A stretch of DNA of 64,000 nucleotides from Enterovibrio sp045679545 (GCF_045679545.1 NZ_CP166194.1:558001-622000), one strand, 5' to 3'; positions 8,142-17,560 are shown, counted from the first letter of the stretch. Numbers and translations are program-made. The notes: generated by a model not told the origin, from the letters alone.

Positions 8142-9329
8142 ATGACTGATGCGATTCGTCAGTTTATGAAGATGGAGTCAGCAGGTGGTTTAGTGCTGAT
8201 TGTTGCTGCAATTTTGGCGATTGTGATTGCCAACTCACCTTTGCAGCCGCTGTATGATGGCGCTCTTCATAGCTATATAGCTGGTTTATCGGTCGCACAT
8301 TGGATTAATGATGGCCTGATGGCTATCTTCTTTATGCTGATCGGACTAGAAGTGAAAAGGGAGCTCATTGAGGGCGCTCTCAATACAAAAGAGAAAGCAA
8401 TTTTCCCTGCCATTGCCGCTGTAGGTGGTATGTTGGCTCCCGCGTTGGTTTATCTAGCGTTTAACTATTCTGATCCGGTGACCATAAACGGTTGGGCGAT
8501 TCCGGCTGCTACAGACATTGCGTTCGCACTTGGCGTAATGGCATTGCTCGGAAAGCGCGTTCCTTTGTCACTGAAAGTGTTCTTGCTCGCGTTGGCAATT
8601 ATTGATGACTTAGGTGTTATCGTTGTCATTGCTCTGTTTTATAGCAGTGATCTGTCAGTTACTGCGCTGGCGGTTGCCTTTATTTCTACAGCGGTATTGT
8701 TCCTAATGAACAGTAAGAACGTCACGGGTGTGAAATGGTACTTACTGGTTGGTGCAATTCTTTGGTTCAGCGTATTGAAATCTGGCGTACATGCGACGTT
8801 GGCAGGCGTAGTGCTTGGTTTTGCAATACCATTGGCGGGTGGCAAAGACGGCAAGTCCCCGCTGAAAACGCTGGAGCATGCTATTCACCCATATGCTGCG
8901 TTTCTGATTCTACCCTTGTTTGCATTTGCTAATGCAGGCGTCTCGTTGGAAGGCGTGTCACTGGCAAGCCTGACTAACATGCTGCCGCTAGGTATTGCGT
9001 TGGGTCTGCTGATTGGTAAGCCGTTAGGTATTTTCACCTTCAGCTGGATTGCCGTAAAAACAGGTGTGGCGCGATTGCCTGAAAACGTCAACTTTAAGCA
9101 AATCTTTGCCGTATCACTGCTGTGTGGTATTGGCTTTACGATGTCGATATTTATCTCTTCGCTCGCGTTTGTGGGCGTAGACCAAAGCTACATTACCTTC
9201 TCGAGATTAGGTATTTTGATTGGCTCTACCGTTTCAGCAATAGCAGGTTATGCGCTGTTGGCTGTCGTATTGCCTAAATCTCCTGTGGAAGAAGGTGGCG
9301 ATGGTAAAAAAGTGAGTATTGATTATTAA
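8142..9329 (+). CDS. nhaA: Na+/H+ antiporter NhaA
   Basis: NhaA exports Na+ (or Li+) in exchange for two protons across the inner membrane, protecting against salt at alkaline pH. The 395 residues match the 388 of E. coli, with about 12 membrane helices. The ion-binding aspartates are present: D155-D156 in LAIIDDLGVIVVIALFY (E. coli D163-D164) and D125 in PAATDIAFALGVMALLG (E. coli D133). The start ATG has a good ACGGAG site. It is followed by a terminator and then nhaR, its known LysR-type activator in E. coli, so Na+-dependent induction by NhaR is likely here too. Confidence 0.97.
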   Translation: MTDAIRQFMKMESAGGLVLIVAAILAIVIANSPLQPLYDGALHSYIAGLSVAHWINDGLMAIFFMLIGLEVKRELIEGALNTKEKAIFPAIAAVGGMLAPALVYLAFNYSDPVTINGWAIPAATDIAFALGVMALLGKRVPLSLKVFLLALAIIDDLGVIVVIALFYSSDLSVTALAVAFISTAVLFLMNSKNVTGVKWYLLVGAILWFSVLKSGVHATLAGVVLGFAIPLAGGKDGKSPLKTLEHAIHPYAAFLILPLFAFANAGVSLEGVSLASLTNMLPLGIALGLLIGKPLGIFTFSWIAVKTGVARLPENVNFKQIFAVSLLCGIGFTMSIFISSLAFVGVDQSYITFSRLGILIGSTVSAIAGYALLAVVLPKSPVEEGGDGKKVSIDY

Positions 9330-9485
9330 GGGTGTGATGTATTGCACTATCGGTATGACAACAGGTTGTGCAGATTCAAACCATCGTTGTTAAAAGCAGC
9401 GAGTAGGGATGAGTGCTGGAGCAGAAGGTGGTATCTCTATTGTGTGTATCACCTTCACTGAAAAATACTGGATAACGACCGAATA

Positions 9486-9526
9486 AAAAAGCGTCATCAC
9501 TACGTAACCGTGGTGTGACGCTTTTT
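9486..9526 (+). terminator. Terminator after nhaA, immediately upstream of nhaR
   Basis: An 11-bp stem AAAAAGCGTCA (9486-9496) with TGACGCTTTTT (9516-9526), extended by CAC/GTG inside. It ends only 13 bp before the nhaR ATG, so it may also sit in the nhaR leader. Confidence 0.8.
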
Positions 9527-9539
9527 ACGTTGAGAAGCT

Positions 9540-10427
9540 ATGTCACATTTAAATTACAACCACCTCTATTATTTTTGGATGGTTTGCAAGAAAGGCTCGG
9601 TTTCGAAAGCGGCTGAGGCTTTGTTTCTCACACCCCAGACAGTAACGGGTCAAATACGCACCCTAGAAGACCGCCTGAGCGGCAAACTGACGAAACGCTC
9701 TGGTCGGCACGTTGAACCGACAGAACTCGGTCAGTTGGTTTTCAAGTACGCTGACAAGATGTTTGGGATTAGCTACGAGATGCTAGATATCATCAATTAC
9801 AGTCAGAGAGAGAATGAATTGTTTGATGTCGGGGTTGCCGATGCATTGTCAAAAAGCTTAGTGAGCCGTGTCTTACTCAAAGCTATCCCCGAAGATGACG
9901 GCATTCATCTTCGTTGCTTTGAATCAACCCATGAACTGCTTCTTGAGCAACTGAGGCAGCATAAGCTGGATATGATTTTGTCTGACTGTCCAGTGGACTC
10001 AAGCCAAAGTCCTGGTTTGTTTAGTGTGAAGATAGGGGAAAGCATGATGAGTTTTTTCTGTTCTGGCCCTGTTTCAAAAAAGAGATTCCCTGCCATAATT
10101 GAAGAGCATAGGTTGCTGATTCCTGGTAGTCGAACAGCGATGGGGCGAAAGTTGATGCATTGGTTTGATAGTCAAGGCATCACGCCAACGATTTTAGGCG
10201 AATTTGATGATGCCGCCCTCATGAAGGCATTTGGAGCAAATCACAACGCGATGTTTGTTGCACCAACCTTTTACTCAGCAGATGTGCTCGACTTGCCGGA
10301 CATACAAGAAGTCGCGAAAGTTGAGGAGCTAAAGGAAGAGTATTACGCCATCTTTGCTGAAAGAATGATCCAGCATCCTGCCGTAAAACGTATATGCGAG
10401 GCTGATTTTAGTAAGCTCTTTCATTAG
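9540..10427 (+). CDS. nhaR: Transcriptional activator NhaR (LysR family)
   Basis: A 295-residue LysR-type regulator that activates nhaA in response to sodium in E. coli. The N-terminal winged helix-turn-helix spans about residues 4-63, beginning MSHLNYNHLYYFWMVCKKGS with the recognition segment AAEALFLTPQTVTGQI. The C-terminal effector domain contains the NhaR-typical stretches FDVGVADALSKSLVSRVL, LRCFESTHELLLEQLRQHKL and GEFDDAALMKAFGA, very close to the E. coli protein. It follows nhaA by 210 bp, with a terminator ending 13 bp before its ATG, so independent or read-through expression at a low level is expected. Confidence 0.96.
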   Translation: MSHLNYNHLYYFWMVCKKGSVSKAAEALFLTPQTVTGQIRTLEDRLSGKLTKRSGRHVEPTELGQLVFKYADKMFGISYEMLDIINYSQRENELFDVGVADALSKSLVSRVLLKAIPEDDGIHLRCFESTHELLLEQLRQHKLDMILSDCPVDSSQSPGLFSVKIGESMMSFFCSGPVSKKRFPAIIEEHRLLIPGSRTAMGRKLMHWFDSQGITPTILGEFDDAALMKAFGANHNAMFVAPTFYSADVLDLPDIQEVAKVEELKEEYYAIFAERMIQHPAVKRICEADFSKLFH

Positions 10428-10540
10428 CCTTTTCTTATGAAATGACTTTCTTAAACGCAAGGCAATTTTGCACATTTGCTAAGTGTTACACTTAAGCCAA
10501 TGTGAACAACCCTTTAGATGTAGGTGAATAGGCAGTAAGT

Positions 10541-10840
10541 ATGGAATTAAAACAAATGCAGGAAACTGGGCCCAAAGCAGTGCAATTGCTCAAAGCAATG
10601 GCAAATGAGCGCAGGTTATTCATACTTTGTTATTTGCTGGAAGGGGAAATGTCGGTTGGAACGCTTAGTGAAAAGCTAGAGCTAAGCCAGTCAGCACTGT
10701 CACAACATTTGGCATGGTTACGACGTGATGGCTTGGTGGCGACGCGTAAAGAGGCACAAACCGTATACTACTCACTGAAGAGCATCGAGGTGCAGACTAT
10801 TATGATGACCTTGCATCAGCTCTACTGCAAAGACAATTGA
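10541..10840 (+). CDS. hlyU: ArsR-family regulator HlyU
   Basis: A 99-residue winged-helix repressor-type protein. The segment LLKAMANERR (16-25) and the DNA-binding part ELSQSALSQHLAWLRRDGLV closely match Vibrio HlyU, a regulator that relieves H-NS silencing of hemolysin and RTX toxin genes. It lacks the metal-binding cysteines of classic ArsR sensors, but has the two cysteines C30 and C96 at the places of C38 and C104 in V. cholerae HlyU, proposed to be redox-sensitive. The position between nhaR and rpsT is that of hlyU in Vibrio. Targets in this organism are unknown; no hemolysin gene is in the window. Confidence 0.9.
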   Translation: MELKQMQETGPKAVQLLKAMANERRLFILCYLLEGEMSVGTLSEKLELSQSALSQHLAWLRRDGLVATRKEAQTVYYSLKSIEVQTIMMTLHQLYCKDN

Positions 10841-10863
10841 GACAAACAAAAAACAGCAGAAAT

Positions 10864-10894
10864 AAAAAAAACCGGCTTTAGGCCGGTTTTTTTT
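10864..10894. terminator. Bidirectional terminator between hlyU and rpsT
   Basis: Stem AACCGGC / GCCGGTT flanked by an A-run on the left and a T-run on the right, so it can stop both rightward hlyU and leftward rpsT transcription. Confidence 0.85.
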
Positions 10895-10914
10895 ATTTCA
10901 AATCTTAGCGCTTA

Positions 10915-11175
10915 TTACAGAGCTTTGATTTGAGCAACTAGGCTAGCTTTATGACGAGCGGCCTTGTTCTTGTGGATAAGGCCTTTAGTAGCCATACGGT
11001 CAAGAATAGGTTGTGCTTCAGCAAATGCTTTAGTAGCTGCTTCTTTATCACCAGCAGCAATAGCGGTGATGGTTTTTTTCAGATAAGTGCGCATCATTGA
11101 GCGACGGCTTGCATTGTGCTGACGGCGCTTCTCAGATTGGATTGCACGCTTCTTAGCAGATTTGATATTCGCCAA
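10915..11175 (-). CDS. rpsT: 30S ribosomal protein S20
   Basis: S20 binds 16S rRNA early in 30S assembly. The mature sequence starts ANIKSAKKRAIQSEKRRQHN and has 86 residues, the family length, highly basic and helical. I place the start at the TTG at 11173-11175 rather than an in-frame ATG five codons upstream: a GGGAG Shine-Dalgarno sits at proper distance, and E. coli rpsT also begins with UUG, which is part of its autogenous translational control. It is leftward, between hlyU and murJ, with its own promoter upstream at 11223-11251. Confidence 0.96.
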   Translation of the reverse strand: MANIKSAKKRAIQSEKRRQHNASRRSMMRTYLKKTITAIAAGDKEAATKAFAEAQPILDRMATKGLIHKNKAARHKASLVAQIKAL

Positions 11176-11222
11176 GGGTCTAACTCCCAAATCTTATATT
11201 CGGTGACAATTTAAGGCCGAGG

Positions 11223-11251
11223 AATATGCCCCGTTTTACCCTAGTTGTCAA
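11223..11251 (-). promoter_or_regulatory. Predicted sigma-70 promoter of rpsT
   Basis: On the minus strand TTGACA (11251-11246) and CATATT (11228-11223) are separated by 17 bp, a consensus -35 and a good -10, about 48 bp before the rpsT start. The rest of the 294-bp gap to murJ shows nothing I can name. Confidence 0.6.
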
Positions 11252-11469
11252 TTCATTTGTGCAATAATCCGCCGCATTGCCATTGCAATGGCATGTGACG
11301 AACATCGCGGTTAATATGGCGGCAGATTCTACCAGCATTCTTGGTATGAAGTAAGCCTTTTATCTGTCTTTTCGCAGTTGTCACAACGTCTCGGATTGAA
11401 TAAGAAAAGACGTGTTACCATCAGCGGTCGAGTGCATCTTACTTTATTTTTCGTTTTAAGGGGTTACAG

Positions 11470-13029
11470 GTGTCAAAGCGATTGCTCCGCTCGGGGCTGA
11501 TTGTCAGTTTTATGACCATGGTTTCGCGCGTCATGGGTTTGGTGCGTGATGTTGTTATTGCGAACCTGATGGGCGCTGGCGCCGCCGCAGATGTGTTCTT
11601 TTTTGCCAATAAGATCCCGAATTTCTTGCGTCGACTGTTCGCTGAGGGGGCATTCTCACAGGCATTTGTTCCCGTACTGGCTGAGTATCAAGCTAGCGAT
11701 GACAAAACAAAAACTCGCGAACTAATCGCTTATGTATCAGGCACTTTAGGTGTTCTGGTGACCATTGTCACTTTGGTTGGTGTGATTGCATCACCAGTAA
11801 TTACCGCACTTTTTGGTATGGGGTGGTTTGTTGATTGGTGGAATGATGGCCCATCGGCATACAAATTCGAATTGGCATCGTTGATACTGAAAATCACGTT
11901 CCCCTATCTGTGGTTTATCAGCTTTGTGGCGTTAGCGGGTTCTATTTTGAACACACTTGGTCGTTTTGCTGTTTCGTCTTTTACGCCTGTATTTCTCAAT
12001 ATTGCGATGATTTCTGCCGCGATTTGGATAGCTCCCGGCATGGATCAACCTGAAATTGGCTTGGGTATCGGTGTTTTTCTGGGTGGTTTGATTCAATTTG
12101 CGTTTCAAATCCCGTTTCTTTATCGCGAAGGCATGCTTGTCCGCCCTAAATGGGGCTGGAAACATCCCGGTGTGGTGAAAATTCGCACCTTGATGATCCC
12201 TGCGCTCTTTGGTGTGTCGGTAAGTCAGATCAATTTGTTGCTGGATACATTTATTGCCAGCTTCTTAGCGACAGGCTCCATCAGTTGGCTGTATTACTCA
12301 GACCGTTTGTTGGAGTTTCCTCTGGGTTTGTTCGGCATAGCGATCGCAACGGTGATCTTGCCAGCGTTATCCAAAAAGCACGTTGAACAAACATCGGGGC
12401 AGTTTGCTAGCACCATGGACTGGGGCATTCGTATGGTGCTGCTTTTAGGTGCTCCTGCGATGATTGGCATGATGATGTTGGCCAAACCCATGCTGATGGT
12501 GCTATTCATGCGTGGTGAATTTGGTGTGGATGATGTCAATGCCGCGTCATTGTCGCTGATTGCCTACTCATCAGGTTTGTTGAATTTCATGCTCATCAAG
12601 GTACTCGCGCCCGGGTACTACGCACGTCAAGATACCAAAACGCCCGTTCGATACGGCATCATTGCTATGGTTAGTAATATGGTATTTAACCTCATTTTTG
12701 CGTACTTCTATGGTTATGTGGGCTTGGCGATGGCGACGGCACTCTCGGCACTGGTGAATGCCGCTTTGCTGTATCGTGGACTGCACAAGCAGGGTGTTTA
12801 TTGCATCAGTAAAGAAACAGCGATCTTCGCATTGCGCTTGGTGATCGCCGTGGTGCTGATGGGGGCGCTTATTTTTGGATTGATGCCGGAAAATGACCGC
12901 TGGTTGGCAATGGATTTATGGCAGCGAATTTATATGCTGTCAGGATTAATTGGCGCTGGCGCAGCCACTTACATTGTATCGTTGGTGGTTTTAGGCTTAC
13001 GACCCCATCAACTTCGCACTGAAGGCTGA
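11470..13029 (+). CDS. murJ: Lipid II flippase MurJ
   Basis: MurJ (MviN) flips lipid-linked peptidoglycan precursors across the inner membrane. The 519-residue protein has about 14 membrane helices and the family N-terminus with conserved arginines in SRVMGLVRDVVIANLMGA (residues 19-36), followed by FAEGAFSQAFVPVLAEY. The start is a GTG at 11470 with AAGGGG just upstream; no earlier in-frame start with a ribosome site exists. It precedes ribF by 62 bp, a common arrangement in vibrios. An AT-rich TATAAT (13049-13054) between the two may serve as a -10 for ribF. Confidence 0.96.
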   Translation: MSKRLLRSGLIVSFMTMVSRVMGLVRDVVIANLMGAGAAADVFFFANKIPNFLRRLFAEGAFSQAFVPVLAEYQASDDKTKTRELIAYVSGTLGVLVTIVTLVGVIASPVITALFGMGWFVDWWNDGPSAYKFELASLILKITFPYLWFISFVALAGSILNTLGRFAVSSFTPVFLNIAMISAAIWIAPGMDQPEIGLGIGVFLGGLIQFAFQIPFLYREGMLVRPKWGWKHPGVVKIRTLMIPALFGVSVSQINLLLDTFIASFLATGSISWLYYSDRLLEFPLGLFGIAIATVILPALSKKHVEQTSGQFASTMDWGIRMVLLLGAPAMIGMMMLAKPMLMVLFMRGEFGVDDVNAASLSLIAYSSGLLNFMLIKVLAPGYYARQDTKTPVRYGIIAMVSNMVFNLIFAYFYGYVGLAMATALSALVNAALLYRGLHKQGVYCISKETAIFALRLVIAVVLMGALIFGLMPENDRWLAMDLWQRIYMLSGLIGAGAATYIVSLVVLGLRPHQLRTEG

Positions 13030-13091
13030 TTGATTGGGGCGATTAGTATATAATCCGTCGGTTTTTTTGAGGGGAAAGCAGTTTTAGCACT

Positions 13092-14033
13092 ATGGAATTG
13101 ATCCGGGGTATTCATAACATCCGAGACAGCCACCGTGGGTGTGTGCTGACTATCGGCAACTTTGATGGTGTGCATTTGGGGCATCAAAAAGTGCTAAAAC
13201 GCGTGGTTGAAAAAGCACATGAATTAGGGCTGCCATCAACAGTGATGGTTTTTGAGCCTCAGCCTAGAGAGCTATTTTCCCGAGAACGAGCACCGGCTAG
13301 ACTGACGCGTCTGCGTGACAAGTACACCCAACTAGAAAAATTGGGTGTTGAGCGTCTCTTGGTTGTTAATTTCAATACGAAATTCGCCTCAGTGACGGCG
13401 CATGACTTTGTTCATCGCTTGTTGGCTGAACAATTGGGTGTTAAGTTTCTGGTGGTCGGCGATGACTTTCGCTTTGGCGCTGAGCGTCAGGGCGATTTTT
13501 GTTATCTGCAAAATGAAGCAAGGGATGTGGGCTTTGAAGTGGTCAGCACCCAGAGTTTTACCGTTTCTACACAGCGTGTGAGCAGTACAGCGATCCGCAA
13601 TGAATTGGCAATAGGCAATCAGCTTGCTGCTGAGGAAATGCTTGGCAGGCCTTACAGCATAAGCGGTCGAGTCTCACACGGTAAAAAATTGGGGAGGACA
13701 ATTGGCTTCCCGACTGCCAATGTGCCATTGAAACGTCGCGTATCACCAGTTTCGGGGGTTTACGTGGTTAAAGTTGGCGGCATCAAACAAAACCAATGGT
13801 TAGGCGGTGTGGCAAATGTCGGCACTCGGCCAACAGTTGACGGTGTGCGTCAACAACTTGAAGTACACCTTTTCGACCTAGAGGAAGATCTCTATGGTCG
13901 ACATATCGAAGTCCAGCTTCTGCATAAGCTGCGTGACGAGATGAAATTCGGTTCGCTTGACGAGCTGAAAGCCCAAATTGAACTTGATGCTCAGACAGCG
14001 CGTGCGTGGTTGTCTGAGCTATCTAATAAATAA
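13092..14033 (+). CDS. ribF: Bifunctional riboflavin kinase / FAD synthetase RibF
   Basis: RibF phosphorylates riboflavin to FMN and adenylates FMN to FAD. The 313 residues hold an N-terminal nucleotidyltransferase domain with GNFDGVHLGHQ (residues 22-32; HxGH motif) and the ISSTAIR-like VSSTAIRNEL, then the C-terminal flavokinase domain from about 182, with GRPYSISGRVSHGKKLGR and GFPTAN carrying the Mg-ATP-binding residues. It sits 25 bp upstream of ileS, the widespread ribF-ileS-lspA order. Confidence 0.96.
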   Translation: MELIRGIHNIRDSHRGCVLTIGNFDGVHLGHQKVLKRVVEKAHELGLPSTVMVFEPQPRELFSRERAPARLTRLRDKYTQLEKLGVERLLVVNFNTKFASVTAHDFVHRLLAEQLGVKFLVVGDDFRFGAERQGDFCYLQNEARDVGFEVVSTQSFTVSTQRVSSTAIRNELAIGNQLAAEEMLGRPYSISGRVSHGKKLGRTIGFPTANVPLKRRVSPVSGVYVVKVGGIKQNQWLGGVANVGTRPTVDGVRQQLEVHLFDLEEDLYGRHIEVQLLHKLRDEMKFGSLDELKAQIELDAQTARAWLSELSNK

Positions 14034-14058
14034 TGTCCATATACGGAATGAACAATCA

Positions 14059-16887
14059 ATGAGTGACTTTAAAGATACCTTAAACCTGCCGGAAACCGCG
14101 TTTCCGATGCGAGGTAATCTTGCTCAGCGCGAGCCACAAATGCTTAAGCGTTGGTATGAGGAAGATCTTTACGGCGAGATCCGTAAAGCGAAGAAGGGTA
14201 AGAAATCCTTCATTTTGCATGACGGCCCTCCGTATGCGAATGGCAATATTCACATTGGTCACTCAGTAAACAAAATTCTTAAAGACATTATTGTTAAGTC
14301 TAAAACACTGTCTGATTTCGATGCGCCTTACATTCCTGGCTGGGATTGTCATGGTTTGCCAATCGAGCTGATGGTTGAGAAGAAAGTCGGTAAACCAGGC
14401 CAGAAAGTGTCTGCTGCTGAGTTTCGTCAGAAATGTCGTGAGTATGCAGCCAAGCAAGTCGAAGGCCAGAAAGCGGACTTCAAACGTCTAGGCGTATTGG
14501 GCGAGTGGGACAAACCTTACTTGACCATGGATTTTAATACTGAAGCAAACATCATTCGTGCGCTAGGTAAAATCGCCGATAACGGCCACCTGCACAAAGG
14601 GTTTAAACCGGTTCATTGGTGTACCGATTGTGGGTCTGCACTAGCAGAAGCGGAAGTGGAATATGAGAACAAGGTTTCTCCATCTATTGACGTGATGTTC
14701 CGTGCCACAGACGAAGCGGCGGTGTTGTCTAAATTCGGCCTAGCTGAAGGTCACGAAGGCCATGGTGACGTGTCTATCGTTATCTGGACGACTACGCCTT
14801 GGACTCTGCCTGCCAACCGCGCTGTGGCTGTGTCTGATGCACTTGAATATGTAATGGTTCAGGTGGAAGGTGAAACGCCTCGCCGTTTGATCATGGCCTC
14901 TGAACTGGCGAAATCAGTCATGGAGCGTGCTGGCATCGAGCACTTCCATAACTTGGGTTTCTGTAAAGGTGATGCACTGGAGCTATTGCGTTTCAATCAC
15001 CCGTTCTATGGTTTCAATGTGCCAGTGATTTGTGGTGACCATGTGACCACTGAATCGGGTACGGGGGTGGTTCACACCGCACCCGGTCACGGTCAAGAAG
15101 ATTTCGTTGTCGGTCAAAAATACGGACTTGAAGTGGCAAACCCGGTTGGTAGTAACGGCGTTTACCTGCCAGATACTGAACTGTTTGCAGGCCAGCACGT
15201 ATTGAAAGCCAATGACAACGTGATCGAAGTGCTGAAAGAACATGGTTCTTTGTTGCACCACCATGCGTATGAGCACAGCTACCCACATTGCTGGCGCCAC
15301 AAGACGCCGATCATCTTCCGCGCAACGCCACAATGGTTTATCTCTATGGAGAAAGCTGGCTTACGTGCAAAGGCGCTGGAAGAGATCAAAAACGTACAAT
15401 GGATCCCTGAATGGGGTCAAAACCGTATTGAGTCTATGGTCGAAGGCCGTCCAGACTGGTGTATCTCTCGTCAACGTACTTGGGGTGTGCCGATTGCCCT
15501 GTTCGTTCACAAAGAAACCTCTGAACTGCATCCAAATACGGTTGAATTGATTGAGCAAGTGGCTCAAAAAGTTGAGCAATCAGGCATTCAAGCTTGGTGG
15601 GATCTCAACATTGAAGAATTGTTGGGTGACGATGCGGCACAGTACGAAAAAGTGCTGGATACGCTAGACGTATGGTTTGACTCAGGCGCAACGCACTATG
15701 CGGTTGTTAACCAACGCGCTGAATTCAACGGCCACGAAGCGGACATGTATTTGGAAGGCTCGGATCAACACCGTGGCTGGTTCCAGTCGTCACTTATGAC
15801 GTCGGTTGCGATCAAAAATAAAGCACCTTATAAGCAAGTGTTGACCCACGGTTTCACCGTTGATGGTCAAGGCCGTAAGATGTCGAAGTCGATCGGCAAC
15901 GTGGTTTCGCCACAAGAAGTGATGAATAAGTTGGGTGGCGACATCCTGCGTTTATGGGTGGCATCAACGGATTATACCGGCGAGATGACCGTCTCTGATC
16001 AAATCCTGAATCGCAGTGCTGACGCGTATCGCCGTATCCGCAACACCGCGCGCTTCTTGCTAGCAAACTTGAACGGTTTCAACCCAGAAACCGACATGGT
16101 TGCGGTACAAGACATGGTGGTTGCTGACCGCTGGGCAGTGGGTAAGGCACTCGAAGCACAAGAAGAAATTCTGAAGGCGTTCGAAGAGTGTAACTTCCAT
16201 GCTGTGACACAACGTCTGATGCAATTCTGTTCAGTAGAGATGGGCTCATTCTACTTAGATATCATCAAAGATCGTCAATACACCGCGAAAGCGGGTGGCC
16301 ATGCACATCGTAGTTGTCAAACGGCACTGTTCCACATCGTGGAAGCATTGGTTCGCTGGATGGCACCGATCATGTCGTTCACCGCAGATGAAATCTGGAA
16401 CGAAATGCCAGGTAATCGTGCTAAGTACGTATTTACTGAAGTGTGGTACGACGGCTTGTTTGGTCTGAACGATGATGAGCAACTGAACAATGCATTCTGG
16501 TCTGAACTGCTGCGCGTACGCGGCGCAGTCAACAAAGTGCTTGAACAAGCACGTAACGACAAGAAGATTGGCGGCTCACTTGAAGCGGAAGTGACCTTGT
16601 TTGCTAACCCTACGTTCGCTGCAAAACTGCAAGCGATGGGCGACGAACTGCGTTTCGTTCTGTTGACGTCGAAAGCCGATGTGGTTGCAACGGATGCGGC
16701 ACCAGAATCAGCGGTTGTCACTGACTTTGATGGATTGGCTGTTGTGGTTGAGAAATCAGAAGCGGCGAAGTGTGAGCGTTGTTGGCACCATGTACCTGAT
16801 GTGGGCACGATTGCAGGGCACGAAGAACTTTGTGGTCGTTGCGTGAGTAACATCGATGGTGAAGGCGAAAACCGCCAATTCGCTTAA
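14059..16887 (+). CDS. ileS: Isoleucyl-tRNA synthetase
   Basis: Charges tRNA-Ile with isoleucine and edits misactivated valine. The 942-residue class I synthetase has HIGH at 65-68 in NGNIHIGHSVN, KMSKS near 607-611 in GRKMSKSIGN, the CP1 editing domain between them with TTTPWTLPANRA, and a C-terminal zinc site made of CERCWH (near 904) and CGRC (near 924). I start at the ATG at 14059 because MSDFKDTLNLPETAFPMRGN is the conserved N-terminus; a longer frame opens at 13978 inside ribF. A terminator follows, separating it from lspA. Confidence 0.97.
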   Translation: MSDFKDTLNLPETAFPMRGNLAQREPQMLKRWYEEDLYGEIRKAKKGKKSFILHDGPPYANGNIHIGHSVNKILKDIIVKSKTLSDFDAPYIPGWDCHGLPIELMVEKKVGKPGQKVSAAEFRQKCREYAAKQVEGQKADFKRLGVLGEWDKPYLTMDFNTEANIIRALGKIADNGHLHKGFKPVHWCTDCGSALAEAEVEYENKVSPSIDVMFRATDEAAVLSKFGLAEGHEGHGDVSIVIWTTTPWTLPANRAVAVSDALEYVMVQVEGETPRRLIMASELAKSVMERAGIEHFHNLGFCKGDALELLRFNHPFYGFNVPVICGDHVTTESGTGVVHTAPGHGQEDFVVGQKYGLEVANPVGSNGVYLPDTELFAGQHVLKANDNVIEVLKEHGSLLHHHAYEHSYPHCWRHKTPIIFRATPQWFISMEKAGLRAKALEEIKNVQWIPEWGQNRIESMVEGRPDWCISRQRTWGVPIALFVHKETSELHPNTVELIEQVAQKVEQSGIQAWWDLNIEELLGDDAAQYEKVLDTLDVWFDSGATHYAVVNQRAEFNGHEADMYLEGSDQHRGWFQSSLMTSVAIKNKAPYKQVLTHGFTVDGQGRKMSKSIGNVVSPQEVMNKLGGDILRLWVASTDYTGEMTVSDQILNRSADAYRRIRNTARFLLANLNGFNPETDMVAVQDMVVADRWAVGKALEAQEEILKAFEECNFHAVTQRLMQFCSVEMGSFYLDIIKDRQYTAKAGGHAHRSCQTALFHIVEALVRWMAPIMSFTADEIWNEMPGNRAKYVFTEVWYDGLFGLNDDEQLNNAFWSELLRVRGAVNKVLEQARNDKKIGGSLEAEVTLFANPTFAAKLQAMGDELRFVLLTSKADVVATDAAPESAVVTDFDGLAVVVEKSEAAKCERCWHHVPDVGTIAGHEELCGRCVSNIDGEGENRQFA

Positions 16888-16922
16888 TTGCCACTTCGTT
16901 TAATTGCATAGTAGCAACACAC

Positions 16923-16957
16923 AAAAAGCGGGCTTGATTTGGTCAAGCCGCTTTTTG
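16923..16957 (+). terminator. Terminator-like hairpin between ileS and lspA
   Basis: AAAAAGCG plus GCTTGA pair with TCAAGC plus CGCTTTTT across one bulged base. It sits in the 93-bp gap between genes that are often co-transcribed, so it may be partial. Confidence 0.7.
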
Positions 16958-16980
16958 CTCAACGATAGTAGGAAGGTTGG

Positions 16981-17493
16981 ATGAAAGATCTGACAACGAA
17001 ACAATCAGGTGTACGTTGGCTTTGGCTAGCGCTGCTGGTGTTCGTTCTCGATATTGGCACCAAGTTGTTAGTCATGGATACCATGGGGTATGGTTGGGCC
17101 AATCGCATTGAGATTTTGCCTTTCTTTAACCTGCTATATGTTCATAACTATGGCGCAGCGTTCAGCTTTTTGAGTGATGCGGGCGGTTGGCAACGCTGGT
17201 TCTTTGCAGCGATTGCACTTGGCGTGTCGGGACTATTGATTTACTGGATGCGTTGTACGCCAGCCAGTAACAGAATTCTAAACGTAGCCTATGCCCTCGT
17301 GATCGGTGGGGCTATTGGTAATTTGTTTGATCGTGTAGTGCATGGTTATGTTGTCGATTTTCTTGATTTCTATATCGGCAATAGCCATTGGCCAGCATTC
17401 AATCTGGCCGATGCAGCAATCTGTGTAGGTGCCGGCTTGATTGTGTTGGACAGCGTGAAAGCATCAAAAAAGCCGCACGCTGAGGCTGAATAA
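16981..17493 (+). CDS. lspA: Lipoprotein signal peptidase (signal peptidase II)
   Basis: LspA cleaves the signal peptide of diacylglyceryl-modified prolipoproteins, acting after Lgt. The 170-residue protein has four membrane helices and both catalytic aspartates: one in GGAIGNLFDRVVHGYVVDF and one in WPAFNLADAAI, the two classic A8 peptidase motifs. The basic N-terminus KDLTTKQSGVRWLW precedes the first helix. It is downstream of ileS, upstream of fkpB and ispH, the order also found in E. coli. Confidence 0.97.
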   Translation: MKDLTTKQSGVRWLWLALLVFVLDIGTKLLVMDTMGYGWANRIEILPFFNLLYVHNYGAAFSFLSDAGGWQRWFFAAIALGVSGLLIYWMRCTPASNRILNVAYALVIGGAIGNLFDRVVHGYVVDFLDFYIGNSHWPAFNLADAAICVGAGLIVLDSVKASKKPHAEAE

Positions 17494-17525
17494 TCACTGT
17501 GGTTTTCGGTAGTTGATACATTGAT

Positions 17526-17560
17526 GGCGCTGCTCGTAACGACGAGCGGCGCTTTCTTCT
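17526..17560 (+). terminator. Terminator after lspA
   Basis: GCGC-GCTCGT pairs with ACGAGC-GCGC around an AACG loop with one bulge on each arm, then CTTTCTTCT. The tail is only moderately U-rich. Confidence 0.6.

Noticed and set aside
6573..9329. nptA-nhaA as a horizontally acquired salt-tolerance island
   Set aside because: No mobility genes, repeats or composition shift; both fit normal marine vibrio content.
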